Assembly: GCF_026151205.1 (NCBI RefSeq)
Contig: NC_087072.1
Location: 12,810,169-12,874,168, forward strand
Direction of reading: 5' to 3'
From: Bolinopsis microptera
Taxonomy: Eukaryota > Ctenophora > Tentaculata > Lobata > Bolinopsidae
Length of the DNA: 64,000 nucleotides
Shown here: piece by piece, positions 22,387 through 33,373 of the stretch
How positions within the stretch are numbered: the first letter of the stretch is position 1
Layout: each line of letters starts with the position of its first letter
The notes under the pieces: generated by a model
Database searches by the model: none
Told to the model about the DNA's origin: nothing
What the model saw: only the letters and a program-made list of their open reading frames with translations
Program-made: the position numbers and the translations under genes

Positions 22387-25300
22387 ATGACCGTTACTTC
22401 AACCAACTACTCGGACATCGAATTCGGCATACAGAACAATGCAGAGAGATACTTTTTGGCGTCTTACTACAGGGTGGGCCAAAAGTCAGTGTGCAAACGT
22501 TGGGTCTTATACCTCCGCCGTGTTTTATATTTGAGAGCTGTTGCTTTGCAGATGGCATACTGTACTTACTGGTTCGAGGATTCCGTCGTCAAAATTTGAA
22601 AATTCGAATATTTTAGACCACGCCCATTCAATATTAAAACACCTATATTGTTTTCTCTGAACATGCTGAACGCCTAATTTTTTTAGAGACGGCAGATTAT
22701 CAAATGTTGCATATGATCTGAAAACATGAGGCAAAACGGATTAGAAATGACGAAGTTATCAAGCATTTTGTGTATCTCGTTAACAAAATTGACTGGGTGA
22801 TTATGTGACACCGTGACACGACACCTTAATTGGGCACCCTTAACAATTCCCATAATGTTTAACGGGGTCGTTAACGGGGTCACCTTATCACGTGATTAGG
22901 TAAACCAATCACCTGATCACACGTAATGAATAAACTCGTTATGCTTCAAATCTCGGTCATATGAGAAGCTACAGTTCTAATTCTTTCAGGACAAACGTAA
23001 TTCGAATGGCCAAACACAATTCAATAACATTTAGCTTGATCCGACTATCCAAACTATCAAATAAATGTGAAAATGAACATCCATTTGAAAAAAATGAACG
23101 CGAATATTTTTCGAGTTGACAAATTCCTCGAACCAGTGGTGGTACTAAGTCATACCAGAAGGAAGTATTTCAATTGGGCACTCAGTGACTGAGCTATTAA
23201 GGCCAACGTTTGCACACTGACTTTTGGCCCACCCTGTATTTATTTGGCGTCCTGTCATCCCTAATAGGAGATACTCTGATCTTAATTGCATCGTTCCAGA
23301 GGGACGCTTTCAAAATTAACAAAATCTTAGTCACAATAATCCAGTATATCGCAGTCTCTGATTTAATATATACTATCTCTGACCTTGCTCCTGCTGCTAT
23401 CTCCTTGCTGGCCAACTCGTGGGTCCTAGGAAAAGCACTTTGCTATGTTAATGTATACGTCAACTACCTCGCTTTCCCCGCTGGCATGTCTCTCATTGCA
23501 ATGCTCACTACAAGCAAATTCCTGATACTCAGATATCCTCTCCGAGCAGCAAGTTGGTCAACAAAACGAGCTCATCAAGTTTGCAGCTTAATTTGGACTT
23601 ACACCCTCATAACACCAATATGCTTCTTCGCTGTAGACAAGGATGATGTTCACTTTGACTACCGAGTTTACAACTGTAACTACGGTTACAACTCTGATGC
23701 CTGGAAGAAAATAATACCGATAATATTCTTTATATTCGGTATACCTTACTCGGGAATATTATAGCGGGTTAATTTATGACTGGGAAAATTAATGACCGGG
23801 AAAAATATGGCGGAATTTCCCAAAACCCGCCAAATTATCCCGGTCATGTATTTACCGGTGGCCGACCTTTCAAGTTTTTTTTCAGAGGTCAACAAATTTT
23901 CAACCGAAATTTCTGTTTTTGTTACTAATTGTTAAAGAAGTTATTTCAATTTACAGTTATTGATATTAGTATTACTCAGAAATAGAAAAAAAGACACGTC
24001 TATTTAAAGGAAAATAAATCTAAGCAATAATAAGTCAAATCTTCATTAAAGCGTATTCTCATTCTCATTATCGCTAATGTCACCTCCATTATCATTATTG
24101 ATATCCCCCTGCTGCTGACCGTCAAATTCGAAGTTGTATTGTTGTCTTAACAAGACTTTCATTTTGTCCGCTAATGGGGCTACTGCTCTGAAGGTCAGCC
24201 GGAGCTTAATTTCCTGCCCACCGCTTGGTATTGAGGAACGTCTTGGCTATGCATTTTCAACTGCTCCAGTAATCAATCCACCGTGGACCATGAAATAGTG
24301 GCACAGTTTACTCACTTCTAGCGGGATGTGGTCCACCCTGAAATCTGATCTCTATAACCAAATTGTGGTTTTTATACCGAAATTATGGTAGCAACCGCCA
24401 ATAAAGTTACAGCCCTCCATCCACTGCTTCAAAAGTCTTCTCTAGCATATATGAGACTTCAGGTAAAATATGATGATCACCACCCCCTTGGAACCCCATT
24501 ATCTGAGTCGGCGGGTTTTTTTATGACTGGGAAAATTTTTGACCGGGAAAAATATGGCGGAATCTTCCAAAACCCACCACTTTATCCCGGTTATAATATT
24601 CCCGAGTAAGGTAGTTCCAAACATAATCATCGTCACCACTACAGTTCCTATACTGAAGTACCTAGCTGATGCAGGGAAATCTGCAAGACGAGTTGGTGGA
24701 AGTGTTCCATGGCAAGGAAACCTCACTGTAGCCCTCACTGCTGTTGTTTACTGCATCTCTACCTTACCTTTCACTGTTTACCAAATCACCATCAGCTGTA
24801 TGAAGGATCCTTCCGAGTTATTTATTCTTTATTTCTTTAGATTTGGCAATTTCTTGTTGATGATAAATGTTGTGGCCAACTTTTACATATATGTTCTGAC
24901 GATCAGAAGTTTCCGGCAATTCCTCCTTTCCAAAACTCGTTCGGTTGTTTCGCTACTAGTCTCGTTAGAGAACCCGAACATATCATCCACAGCAGGTAAG
25001 TTACAGTCAGTCAACTAATTAACAATTATCCAACTATTTATAACTATTTCGTCAACTTTCAAGCAATAGACCTAGTACCCACAGTGAGGAATCCTGATCA
25101 AATATATTTCCAGCAGGTGATAACCAAGGAAGGAAAACAACTGACAAGAAAAACTCACCGCCTAACCAGACCTCACTACAGAACGCTGGGAACATTGCAG
25201 GTTTTTTTAATTACCATTTTAAAAAATTAATTTACGTTTGGTTAAATATTCACAATACAATACATACTGTATTTTCTAAAAATCTAATATGATACTGATA

Positions 25301-25401
25301 AAACACTTGTTGAATGGGTTATGGATAAATAGTAATAAAATGACATGTATAACTTATTTCCTGTAGATAGAGACAACGGAGGAATCATGCCTGATGAATA
25401 G
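22387..25401 (+). CDS. Class A (rhodopsin-like) GPCR interrupted by two transposons
   Basis: Coding segments are 22387-22469, 23239-23743, 24614-24995, 25114-25200 and 25367-25401. Omitting the two TA-target elements with one TA copy each gives one frame of 363 residues. Visible class A landmarks: a GD replacing GN in TM1 (LIGDTLILIASF), IAVSD in TM2, a Cys at the top of TM3, SKFLILRYPL where DRY is expected, cysteine-bearing loop 2, a TM5 Pro just after the second insertion (FGI then VPNIII), a TM6 ending CISTLPFTVYQI, and NFYIY where NPxxY is expected in TM7, then a basic helix-8 start. The last main-exon codon is followed by GTAAGT. Two small exons add a hydrophilic tail ending GGIMPDE; the first acceptor is a CAGCAG, so use can shift by 3 nt. 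Ligand unknown. As it stands the main exon reads stop codons inside both elements, so this allele is dead unless both are removed from the RNA. Confidence 0.85.
22468..23238. mobile_element. Mariner-like MITE inside GPCR TM1 codons
   Basis: Element 22470-23236 starts CAGGGTGGGCCAAAAGTCAG and ends with the exact inverse, CTGACTTTTGGCCCACCCTG. It is flanked by TA at 22468-22469 and 23237-23238, the mariner/Tc1 target. There is no transposase frame. Its right part (ATTCCTCGAACCAGTGG, AAGTCATACC, CAGTGACTGAGC) matches the outer element in PSMC5 intron 3, so both belong to one family. Confidence 0.92.
23742..24613. mobile_element. TA-target MITE inside GPCR TM5 codons
   Basis: Element 23744-24611, 868 bp, has inverted ends CCTTACTCGGGAATATTATA and TATAATATTCCCGAGTAAGG, flanked by TA duplicates at 23742-23743 and 24612-24613. 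A subterminal block (TATGACTGGGAAAAT, GACCGGGAAAAATATGGCGGAA) appears in the same orientation near both ends. No transposase frame is present. Its ends are unrelated to the mariner-like element 500 bp upstream. Confidence 0.88.
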
Positions 25402-26400
25402 GCGCCATCTAACGAAACCTCGGTTTGAAGCATTTTGGTATGTTGCCAGGTAAATTCAAGAGAAGACATTAATTAATTTAAAATTCCTCCACTCCAATAG
25501 CTAAATGTGGCATTTACTAGAAACGAGAACATTTATTTCTAATGGGAATTCGGAGGAGGTATCCATGAGTTTGTGTTAGATTTGAGAGCAATTAAGTGGC
25601 AAATGTGTATCCTTGTCTGGCTGAGTGATTGCAGGATAGAATCGATTTTTGGAATCAGACTTACATGTTACAGTTTGAATACTCTTGACTACAATTTCGT
25701 AGGGGTATCCCTTGACCTCAATAATGACATTTCAATTTAAGTTCGTTACACCTCACCCTTTAGAACCGCTCTGACATGGTTAGTACCTGGCACTTGTGTC
25801 AGTTGCTAACCATATGGGCGGTATACAAGCACATTATTTCATTTCATTTCATTTCAAATCTTGTATTAATCTCTTTCTGTGTTTTTATCTAATATTTTTC
25901 ATGACGATTTCCTATTTGTGCACAGAAAGTTTATGTGAATATTAATAACTAATCTGTGCCTATTTGTGCGAATTTGAAGTATTGCATATTGATAATTATG
26001 ATATTTGATCATTGAACCCGGTATCTGATCTTTCAGGATATTTAAAATATTGTTGATTGTGAATTTCTAACCATACCATTGATTTTCTCAAATCATGTCC
26101 AAATAATGTTCGTGTTCAATATATTTGACCTGTTTTGACAAAAATGTTCGTTTCACTACTCAAGTGCTCAAATAGCGCGCTAATAATAATATATAAGTAA
26201 ATATTATTATGTTGCAGAATGTCAATTTTATTTTAAGATAATAACCAATCCAAGTTGAAGCTTTGCGATAAAATAAATTTACTATTTATGATTTACATCA
26301 ATTCATGTCCCACAATCACAGTGCTGGCAAGCACGACCGTTGCATTTATTGTGGGTATACTATGTTCCCCATTTACTATTATACCCCTTTGGTACACGTT
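25402..26400. other. Intergenic DNA with a probable non-LTR 3' tail
   Basis: The only structured piece is 25735-25856: TGGCACTTGTGTCAG, then GGGCGGTATACAAG, then an (ATTTC)n run. This arrangement is common at 3' ends of CR1-like LINEs or SINEs. No gene is seen. Confidence 0.45.
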
Positions 26401-26409
26401 ACAAGCCTC

Positions 26410-26475
26410 TTTTGTGCACGCGAAGCGTGCACTCCGGCCGGAGGCGGCGGCCGAAGGCCGCCGCCTCCGGCAGGA
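26410..26475. repeat. Two GC-rich hairpins with GAA loops
   Basis: GTGCACGC-GAA-GCGTGCAC at 26414-26432 has an 8-bp stem. It is followed by CCGGAGGCGGCGGCC, GAA, then its exact 15-base complement, in 26435-26469. The surrounding DNA is AT-rich. They are DNA or RNA hairpins of unknown role, probably part of a transposon terminus. Confidence 0.9.
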
Positions 26476-26479
26476 GTTT

Positions 26480-27866
26480 TCCAGGCATTAAGACTCATCG
26501 GAAGTCGTTCAGCAGATTTATTTTTAGTTCAAAACATTCTAATTTGATGTCAAAGATGACAGGAATAAAAAATAGTTATGTAAAGATTTTTAAGAAATTT
26601 GCATAAAATACTCGCCAGCACTGTTATACGAAATTCGGTAAAAAACCCAAAATCGCCATATTCAGGTGTCCTAAAAACCATGTTAAAATTGAGTTAGAGA
26701 TCTGAAATTTTTCAGGGCGTCTAGACGTTGACCAAATTGACTGCAAAAAAAGTTTCAGGTTTCAGGAGCATCGGGAAATGGGTTTTCTAGAACCCCTGTT
26801 TTACGACAGATTGTCGGGACATAGATAGATATACATATATATTCAGGGATAGACGCTTTGCCAGTCAATTGTAGCCTGTATTTAAGTGTCCATAGATTCA
26901 AAAGTATAAAAGATACAGCCATTTCCGACCACAGGTCTTGCAAATAATTGTTTACACTTTAGTTTACATTATATAAAAAATTTATTTGACGTCATAAACA
27001 CCCCTTGATGACGTCATCAAGTTAACCGTTTTTAAAACTTGATTTTTGACAAAGTAATAACTTTTAAAATTAATTTTAACCCATTAAGGAGTAATTTTAT
27101 TCAAAATCTGAGGAAATTTTTACCTTAGATAATTGTTCAAGCATTCTGAAAATCTACCGGAAAGTTTTTCTAGCTTGCTCCTTCATAAAGATATTTGTCA
27201 TTGAAGTTTGTGCTTTTTTGAAGAATTATTTTATAAAAACGTCAATTTTGCGATTTAGTATTCTTTGGTGTTGGGCCATGCCTTGGGTTGTGGAGCTCAG
27301 TTCTGCTTCCTATAGGTATAAATTGTGCATTAGGCTAGTTTTAAAGTTGAAAATCGAAAAGTTGCACACGTGGGGACACGCCCAAATTGATAAAAAATTG
27401 CTAAAATCACTGAAAATTGCTGTTTTCGTCATTTTCTGTCAACTTTAGAGTGCCGTTGTGATTACAGTTCTTCTTGAAATACTTTGAAACTTTGCATGCT
27501 TATCAAGCTATATATAAAACAATTACATGCAAAAATTTAGGGCGATTCAATATTGGATGCGCATGCAACGTCCGCTCAAAGTTTGCACGTGCGAAAGGTG
27601 AGAATTTTGCTCATTCGTGATTTCCAACAAATTCTGCTTTGCCACGACAGTTTAATGTCATTATATATGAATTTAATGTCAACTTGAATGAGTATTAAGT
27701 GGTATATTCAGTCAGTGATGGACCGATATGCTTACCTAAACACAAGGAAATGTTTTTAAAGGAAAAATTTCGAAATCGTTGAAACTTCCTCCTTATTATA
27801 ATGAAGATATCAGTTTATATTTCGACTTTATAAAGTACCCTGACATTATAATCAAAAAGAGATGAT
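26480..27866. other. AT-rich DNA, no gene recognised
   Basis: No domain, splice context or bounded repeat was seen. The frame at 27218-27448 looks random. Confidence 0.4.
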
Positions 27867-28374
27867 ATTTTACCAAAACCCATAATCATGGGTAGAGTGG
27901 ACCGCTGCCAGTGTCTCTCTTTCCCAAACAAAAGGAAATGATATTAATTTGATTGACCGTTCTCAAATGCAAAATGATACCGAGAATGAAATCGGTCGCT
28001 CGCTTTTCCCATTCATTTACAATTGTAATAGATTAAGAAGAACTACCCAAAGGCAGCTGTACTCGGCAATAAAGATTCAATAAACTTCAGCTAATGCAAT
28101 AAGTGATAACTACCACCCTTACCCCGAAATACTAGGTATCGACCCGAACGCAACCCAAAGAGATTTTTACAGCATCTGATTGACATGTAATCAATCGAAA
28201 ATTATTACAATTCGTAAGCCGTGAATGAATGGGAAAAGCGAGCGACCGATTTCATTCTCGGTATCATTTTGCATTTGAGAACGGTCAATCAAATTAATAT
28301 CATTTCCTTTTGTTTGGGAAAGAGAGACACTGGCAGCGGTCCACTCTACCCATGATTATGGGTTTTGGTAAAAT
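27867..28374. mobile_element. MITE with near-identical 150-bp inverted arms
   Basis: Left arm 27867-28019 and right arm 28222-28374 are inverted copies. Both carry TTTTACCAAAACCCATAATC, GAGTGGACCGCTGCCAGTGT, TTCTCAAATGCAAAATGATA and GAAATCGGTCGCTCGC or their complements. The loop is about 200 bp. Arm identity is very high, implying a young insertion or continuing gene conversion. No TSD longer than two bases could be fixed. Confidence 0.9.
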
Positions 28375-28828
28375 AGTAAATATGTATATAATTATAATAT
28401 AATTCGAACAATTGAAAAAAATCAAATCGGCGGGTGAAAGATCCGTTTCATGATATGTACAAAACAACACCAATAATATATTAATAAAATTCGATCTGTT
28501 ATTCACCTTTTTCAAATCATTCTGCAAATTAAAATTTGATTAATATATAAGATAATCCTCTAATTTGATAAATAAGTTCTCTTCGAAGCAACTTTAATTA
28601 TTTCGATCGACCGAATGAATTGGTAAATCTGGATAAAACTTTAAAACTGGCTTGATATAAAAATTAACTTCTATCATTTGATAAAACATAAATTTTTAAT
28701 GATTTATTGGTTCAAGAAACTCAAGGATTGTCAGTAAAATTAAACAAATGGAAATGATCGCGAACATGTTGCGACTTAAATACTTGACAGTTTATATTTC
28801 CACTTGTTACACATTGTTTACCTGGTAT

Positions 28829-28915
28829 GGGGACCCCAGACTATTAGTATTATATTTATGTTCATAATCATAGAATAAAGATTCGGCGGAATGACAGGCT
28901 GAGCGCCGCCCAGTT
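28829..28915 (+). repeat. GGGGACCCCAG...GACAGGCTGAGC repeat copy
   Basis: Another member of the short family seen at 21270, with GGGGACCCCAGACTAT at the left and GATTCGGCGGAATGACAGGC at the right. Confidence 0.65.
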
Positions 28916-29450
28916 ACTCGACAGTCGGCAGAATACAGTACCTTGACGTTTAAAACATTACTATTTGTCGCTGTTTCACGGAACCAGTTTCGTAAATCAC
29001 GCCCTCAATCCTCATTTGAACAAAAATAAGAATTTCTTAGAGTTGGGAAAATTAAATAGTGTAGAAAATTTACATGTAAATGTTATGTATAACAATCACC
29101 GAACAATAATATTAATTGACGTATCGCAGTATAACAAAATAAGCATTTCAGATCTGGTAAACAAATCGTTTAACTTTAAAACGGCTACCCAGTACCCAGC
29201 ATGCAGTGTAGCGGTACTTAAGAGAACATTCTTCTGCATGTGGAGTTAAATATGTTTTATATGTATAAAACTTGAATATGCAGTGTAAATAGTTCAGAAA
29301 GAGAACGAGCATCAATAACCACATGAAGCTACTAACGTGTATAATAATATCCCAAACTTAACTGTAATAGTGTAATAGTATAATAGTATTTAAATATCGG
29401 AGGACTTGTTCCTTTCGTTTGTACTACGCCATGCACTTCGTTTGTAGTTG

Positions 29451-29637
29451 TACAAGGGGTCGTTCACATATTACGTAATGAGCCGAAGGGGGGGGGGGGG
29501 GGGGGGGGTTTCGAATGATTTACGCTAGTGTAATTTTGACACAATAGCTATGTGTAAAACTGATTACGGAGGGGGGGGGGGGGGGGTAAAAATGTTCCAA
29601 AAGAATGATAACGTAATATGTGAACGACCCCCAAGTA
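29451..29637. mobile_element. Small MITE, GGGGTCGTTCACATATTACG ends
   Basis: Inverted ends GGGGTCGTTCACATATTACG and CGTAATATGTGAACGACCCC enclose about 140 bp. The interior contains two long G runs (about 29490-29508 and 29572-29586). Confidence 0.88.
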
Positions 29638-29639
29638 CT

Positions 29640-30360
29640 TAAATGTTTTGATTCACGTACTGTAGTTCGACACGCACTTTAGTTCGACAACTTAAGTTTA
29701 CCAGTAATTACCCCTGTCGACCTTCGGTACGTGTCGAACTAGAGTCCAGGTAACGTACTCTAGTTCGACAAATAGTTTCTGTTTGTGATCCAAGGGCTAT
29801 TGCCGGGTCGTTATCATAAGTTCACATAGTTAAATGGCAGGTGATTGTAGTATTTATCATATCATCAATTATCTCAATCAGCTCCCAATAAGATTACATA
29901 ATGACATATTGACAATGTGCACATTACACACATTATTGCATATTAGTTAATCAGCATGTGATAAGTGGAAAGCAAACCGGGGGGGGGGGGCAGGAGTCTC
30001 CAGTCGGGGGTCCAGAGGGCGAAGCCCCCTGAAAATGTTTGACTTTTTGAGTTAGAACATTATGTCCTTTATAATATTACCGTTACTTCTGGCTCACGGA
30101 ACGTTATCAAATTTCATATGCGACTCAAAATTGTTCAATAAAAAACTAAATTGAAAGATATTCTGAATTACAAATTGTATCTTTATGAATATCTTTCTTA
30201 TCCAGTCGAAATTCTCTTGTCGAACATTAATACGTGTCGAACTATATAGTCCAGGTAGCGCACTCTAGTTAGACAAAGTCGAACTTTAGAGTTTGCCGAA
30301 CTACAGTACGTGTCGAACTAGAGTGCGTGTCGAACTAAAGTACGTGTACCAAATGTTTTA
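29640..30360. repeat. Repetitive stretch with GTGTCGAACTAGAGT motifs
   Basis: The motifs ACGTGTCGAACTA, TAGTTCGACA and GTACGTGTC recur in both orientations at 29655-29770 and 30225-30350. A bounded repeat of about 700 bp with palindromic ends is plausible. A GGGC-GAA-GCCC hairpin sits near 30017-30027. No gene is seen. Confidence 0.55.
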
Positions 30361-30674
30361 AAGATCTTCCAAAATGTATCCTTCTATTCTGATGGTTTAC
30401 CGTTTATCAAAGCTTTCTTTAGTGATTTAACTTTTAGTACCTCAATTGTGTCTTGTGCCACCAAAGAGAAAAAAAATCAGTCAAAACAGTGAAATTTGGG
30501 TCGCGGAAAGCTAAAATTTGAAAATTTTCATTGCATCAAAGTTTTCTCCGGATATGATATTACTGGTTCCAGTACCTTGATGGCGACTTGTGTCACTCTC
30601 ACCGACCTCACTGATTGGTCACTGGTCAAAATTCAGTCAAAACCCCGACCTCATTGATTGGACATTGTGAACTT
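30360..30674 (+). repeat. Dispersed repeat (Y then X order), target of the foldback element
   Basis: Blocks matching 14930-15250 occur here: CCGTTTATCAAAGCTTTC, TTCCAGTACCTTGATGG and CACTGGTCAAAATTCAGTCA. The unit is interrupted at 30674 by the foldback element and resumes at 32246 with GGTCAAGGAAACAGCAGAAA. Confidence 0.75.
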
Positions 30675-32253
30675 GGTTCTTTTGCGATAGGCAAAACGCG
30701 ACAACTAGCGCTGGATGGCGACAACTAGCGCTATCCAGCGCTAGTTGTCGCCATCCAGCGCTAGTTGTCGCTATCCAGCGCTGGATAACGCTGGCCAGCG
30801 CAAAATATATATGTTCGATAATTGTCGCTATCCAGCGCTAGTTGTCGCCATCCAGCGCTAGTTGTCGCCATCCAGCGCTAGTTGTCGCTATCCAGCGCTA
30901 GTTGTCGCTGGCTATGCGACACTGTCGCACGCGATAGTTTGCGAAGGCCAGCGCAACTGGCCATCGCAGAAAACAGTTCGATAACTAGCGCTGGATAGCG
31001 ACAACTAGCGCTGGATAGCGACAACTAGCGCTGGCCATCGATATCCAGCGCAAAATTTTTGCGCTATTACTCGTCAGCTAGCGCTAACCAGCGCTAACCA
31101 GCGCTAACAAGCGCTAGCCAGCGCTAACCAGCGCTAACCAGCGCTGGCCAGCGCTAGCCAGCGCTAGCCAGCGCTAGCTGACGAGTAATATCGCAACTAT
31201 ATTGCGCTGGCCAGCGCTGGCTGACGAGTAATACTAATATCGAGCGTGCTAAATCACTCTACAGTCGATCTTCGAGATTGTTCTAAAAGGGCCCCCGATG
31301 GTTGTGTCCAACTTCAATCGATGTATTTTCGGACGCTAATTCCGAATCAACCCCCATGGGCCCAAGACATAGGGTTAAAATGCTCTCCTGACGAGATATT
31401 GGCAAAAAACTGTACATGTAATTGTATCGATCACGTGTTATGACCGTATAATTAGGAAGTTAGTCTAATTTCTCGTTATTGTTAGGGTTTCAGCATATGT
31501 TTTTGTTAAGGATTGGGTTAGGGTTAGGGTTGGGATCAGATTAGAGGGTTGGGGTTTCGAAAAGTCGTTCAGAACCAGCTAGAGTCAGAGAATGGGTTAA
31601 AAAAGGCACGTGACAGTCAAGTGTAAAGTGATTAATCATCTTCCGAGTAATATCGCAAGTAAATGATTTTGATACATTGTGCTGGCTAGCGCTGGTTACC
31701 GCTGGCTAGCGCTGGCTAGCGCTGGCTAACGCTGGCTAGAGCTGGCTAGCGCTGGATAGCGACAACTAGCGCTGGCTAGCGCTGGCCAGCGCTGGTTAGC
31801 GCTAGCTGACGAGTAATAGCGCAAAAATTTTGCGCTGGATATCGATGGCCAGCGCTGGCCAGCGCTGGCTATCGCTTAGCGCTGGCCAGCGCTAGTTGTC
31901 GCTATCCAGCGCTAGTTGTCGCTATCCAGCGCTAGTTATCGAACTGTTTTCTGCGATGGCCAGTTGCGCTGGCCATCGCAAACTATCGCGTGCGACAGTG
32001 TCGCATAGCCAGCGACAACTAGCGCTGGATAGCGACAACTAGCGCTGGACGGCGACAACTAGCGCTGGATGGCGACAACTAGCGCTGGATAGCGACAATT
32101 ATCGAACATATATATTTTGCGCTGGCCAGCGTTATCCAGCGCTGGATAGCGACAACTAGCGCTGGATGGCGACAACTAGCGCTGGATAGCGCTAGTTGTC
32201 GCCATCCAGCGTTAGTTGTCGCGTTTTGACTATCGCAAAAGAACCGTGAACTT
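30667..32253. mobile_element. Foldback transposon with modular GCGCTGG arms
   Basis: Element 30675-32245 begins GGTTCTTTTGCGATAGGCAA, and its right end reads ACTATCGCAAAAGAACC. It is flanked by the 8-bp duplication GTGAACTT (30667-30674 and 32246-32253). Each arm of about 560 bp is a string of the modules CTAGCGCTGG, ATAGCGACAA and GCCAGCGC in alternating orientation, so each arm folds on itself and on the other arm. The central part (about 31225-31660) lacks the modules and carries GAGCGTGCTAAATCACT and a TTAGGGTTAGGG run. There is no transposase. The structure is that of Drosophila FB-type elements; the TSD length fits hAT. Confidence 0.9.
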
Positions 32254-32494
32254 TAGGTCAAGGAAACAGCAGAAAAGCTTATAATTCTTTTAAAAGTTAT
32301 TCCTTATTATTTCATTCGAAAATATTGAAATTAAACTAATTCATAGTTTGAAGTTTAAAAGCTATTAAATTTTGATAGCTAACACGCTTTAAAATGGCTG
32401 TTGCAAATAAGGTAGCCTCATTATTTTAATTAAATGACAACCATGCTTAATTAGCCTTTCTTCATTTTGTTACGCATTCCTGATTTCACTTACT

Positions 32495-32575
32495 TAGCGT
32501 GATTTAGCGTGATTTAGCGTGATTTAGCGTGATTTAGCGTGATTTAGCGTGATTTCACTTACTTAGCGTGATTTA
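32495..32575. repeat. Short tandem array TTAGCGTGAT
   Basis: Six or seven copies of the 10-mer TTAGCGTGAT, with an interspersed TTCACTTAC spacer. Confidence 0.95.
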
Positions 32576-32839
32576 CGTAGTTAGCATTAGTTACTGCATT
32601 GAGCATACATTTCATTATTTCATCAACATTACATACACTACAAAATAGCAAGCAAAGTCCATTAAGAAGGCAAGTAACATTTGTGACACTTGGCTTTAGT
32701 CGCTTTCAACTGCAAATCTTCTTATTGTTGTGTTTTGTCAGAACAAGTCCCTTACTTTTTAAATAGAGCTGTTAGTTGCGAGATTAATGGTTCAGTGCCA
32801 ATTCACCAGTGCATTACAAACCTCAGTCTTCCTTATCTC

Positions 32840-32925
32840 TGCTGTAAGATAATATATGATTATCTTTTTTTAACTAATTACAACACTACAAATCTATTAC
32901 ATTTATTGAGGACGTTACAGAAGGA
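32840..32925. repeat. Dispersed repeat copy shared with 38665-38725
   Basis: CTACAAATCTATTACATTTA followed by AGGACGTTACAG, preceded by TTTAACTAATTACAAC, occurs almost identically at about 38665-38725. It probably represents one end of an unclassified element. Confidence 0.6.
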
Positions 32926-32929
32926 ATTG

Positions 32930-33373
32930 ATTTAATGTAATTGTAGTTGGAGGAGTCGTTTAACTCTCCTCACGTCCGTAAATGGAGTTTTCTTTGTATC
33001 ATACATGAGCGGCCATTGTATTAATATTGATTAGATGCAGTGGCGGGGCCCTATTGTACTTTTAGCAGCAGGATGGTACCACATTTTATAGTTTTTAACA
33101 GCAATGCTGATACCCAATACAATTAGAGGTGGGTTCCATCGAAAAGGCGTTAATGACCGGGATGTGGACATCATGGTAATGATTTGGATATTTTGATATG
33201 GTCAGTGATAATTAAGGTATAATTTGACCTAATTAAGTTATAACAGCTAGGTAACTAGGTAACGGTACACTGGTGACTAGACACTAGGAACTACAATACC
33301 TTCCTTGAGTGACGTGGACTAACGGAAGTGAAATTCAGTATTGATCTTGTGCGCCACGTTTGTTAGCTAGAAT
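32930..33373. other. Region upstream of reticulocalbin
   Basis: No coding signal. TTTGTTAGCTAG ends 3 nt before the ATG, and no clear TATA box is visible. A promoter can only be presumed. Confidence 0.35.
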
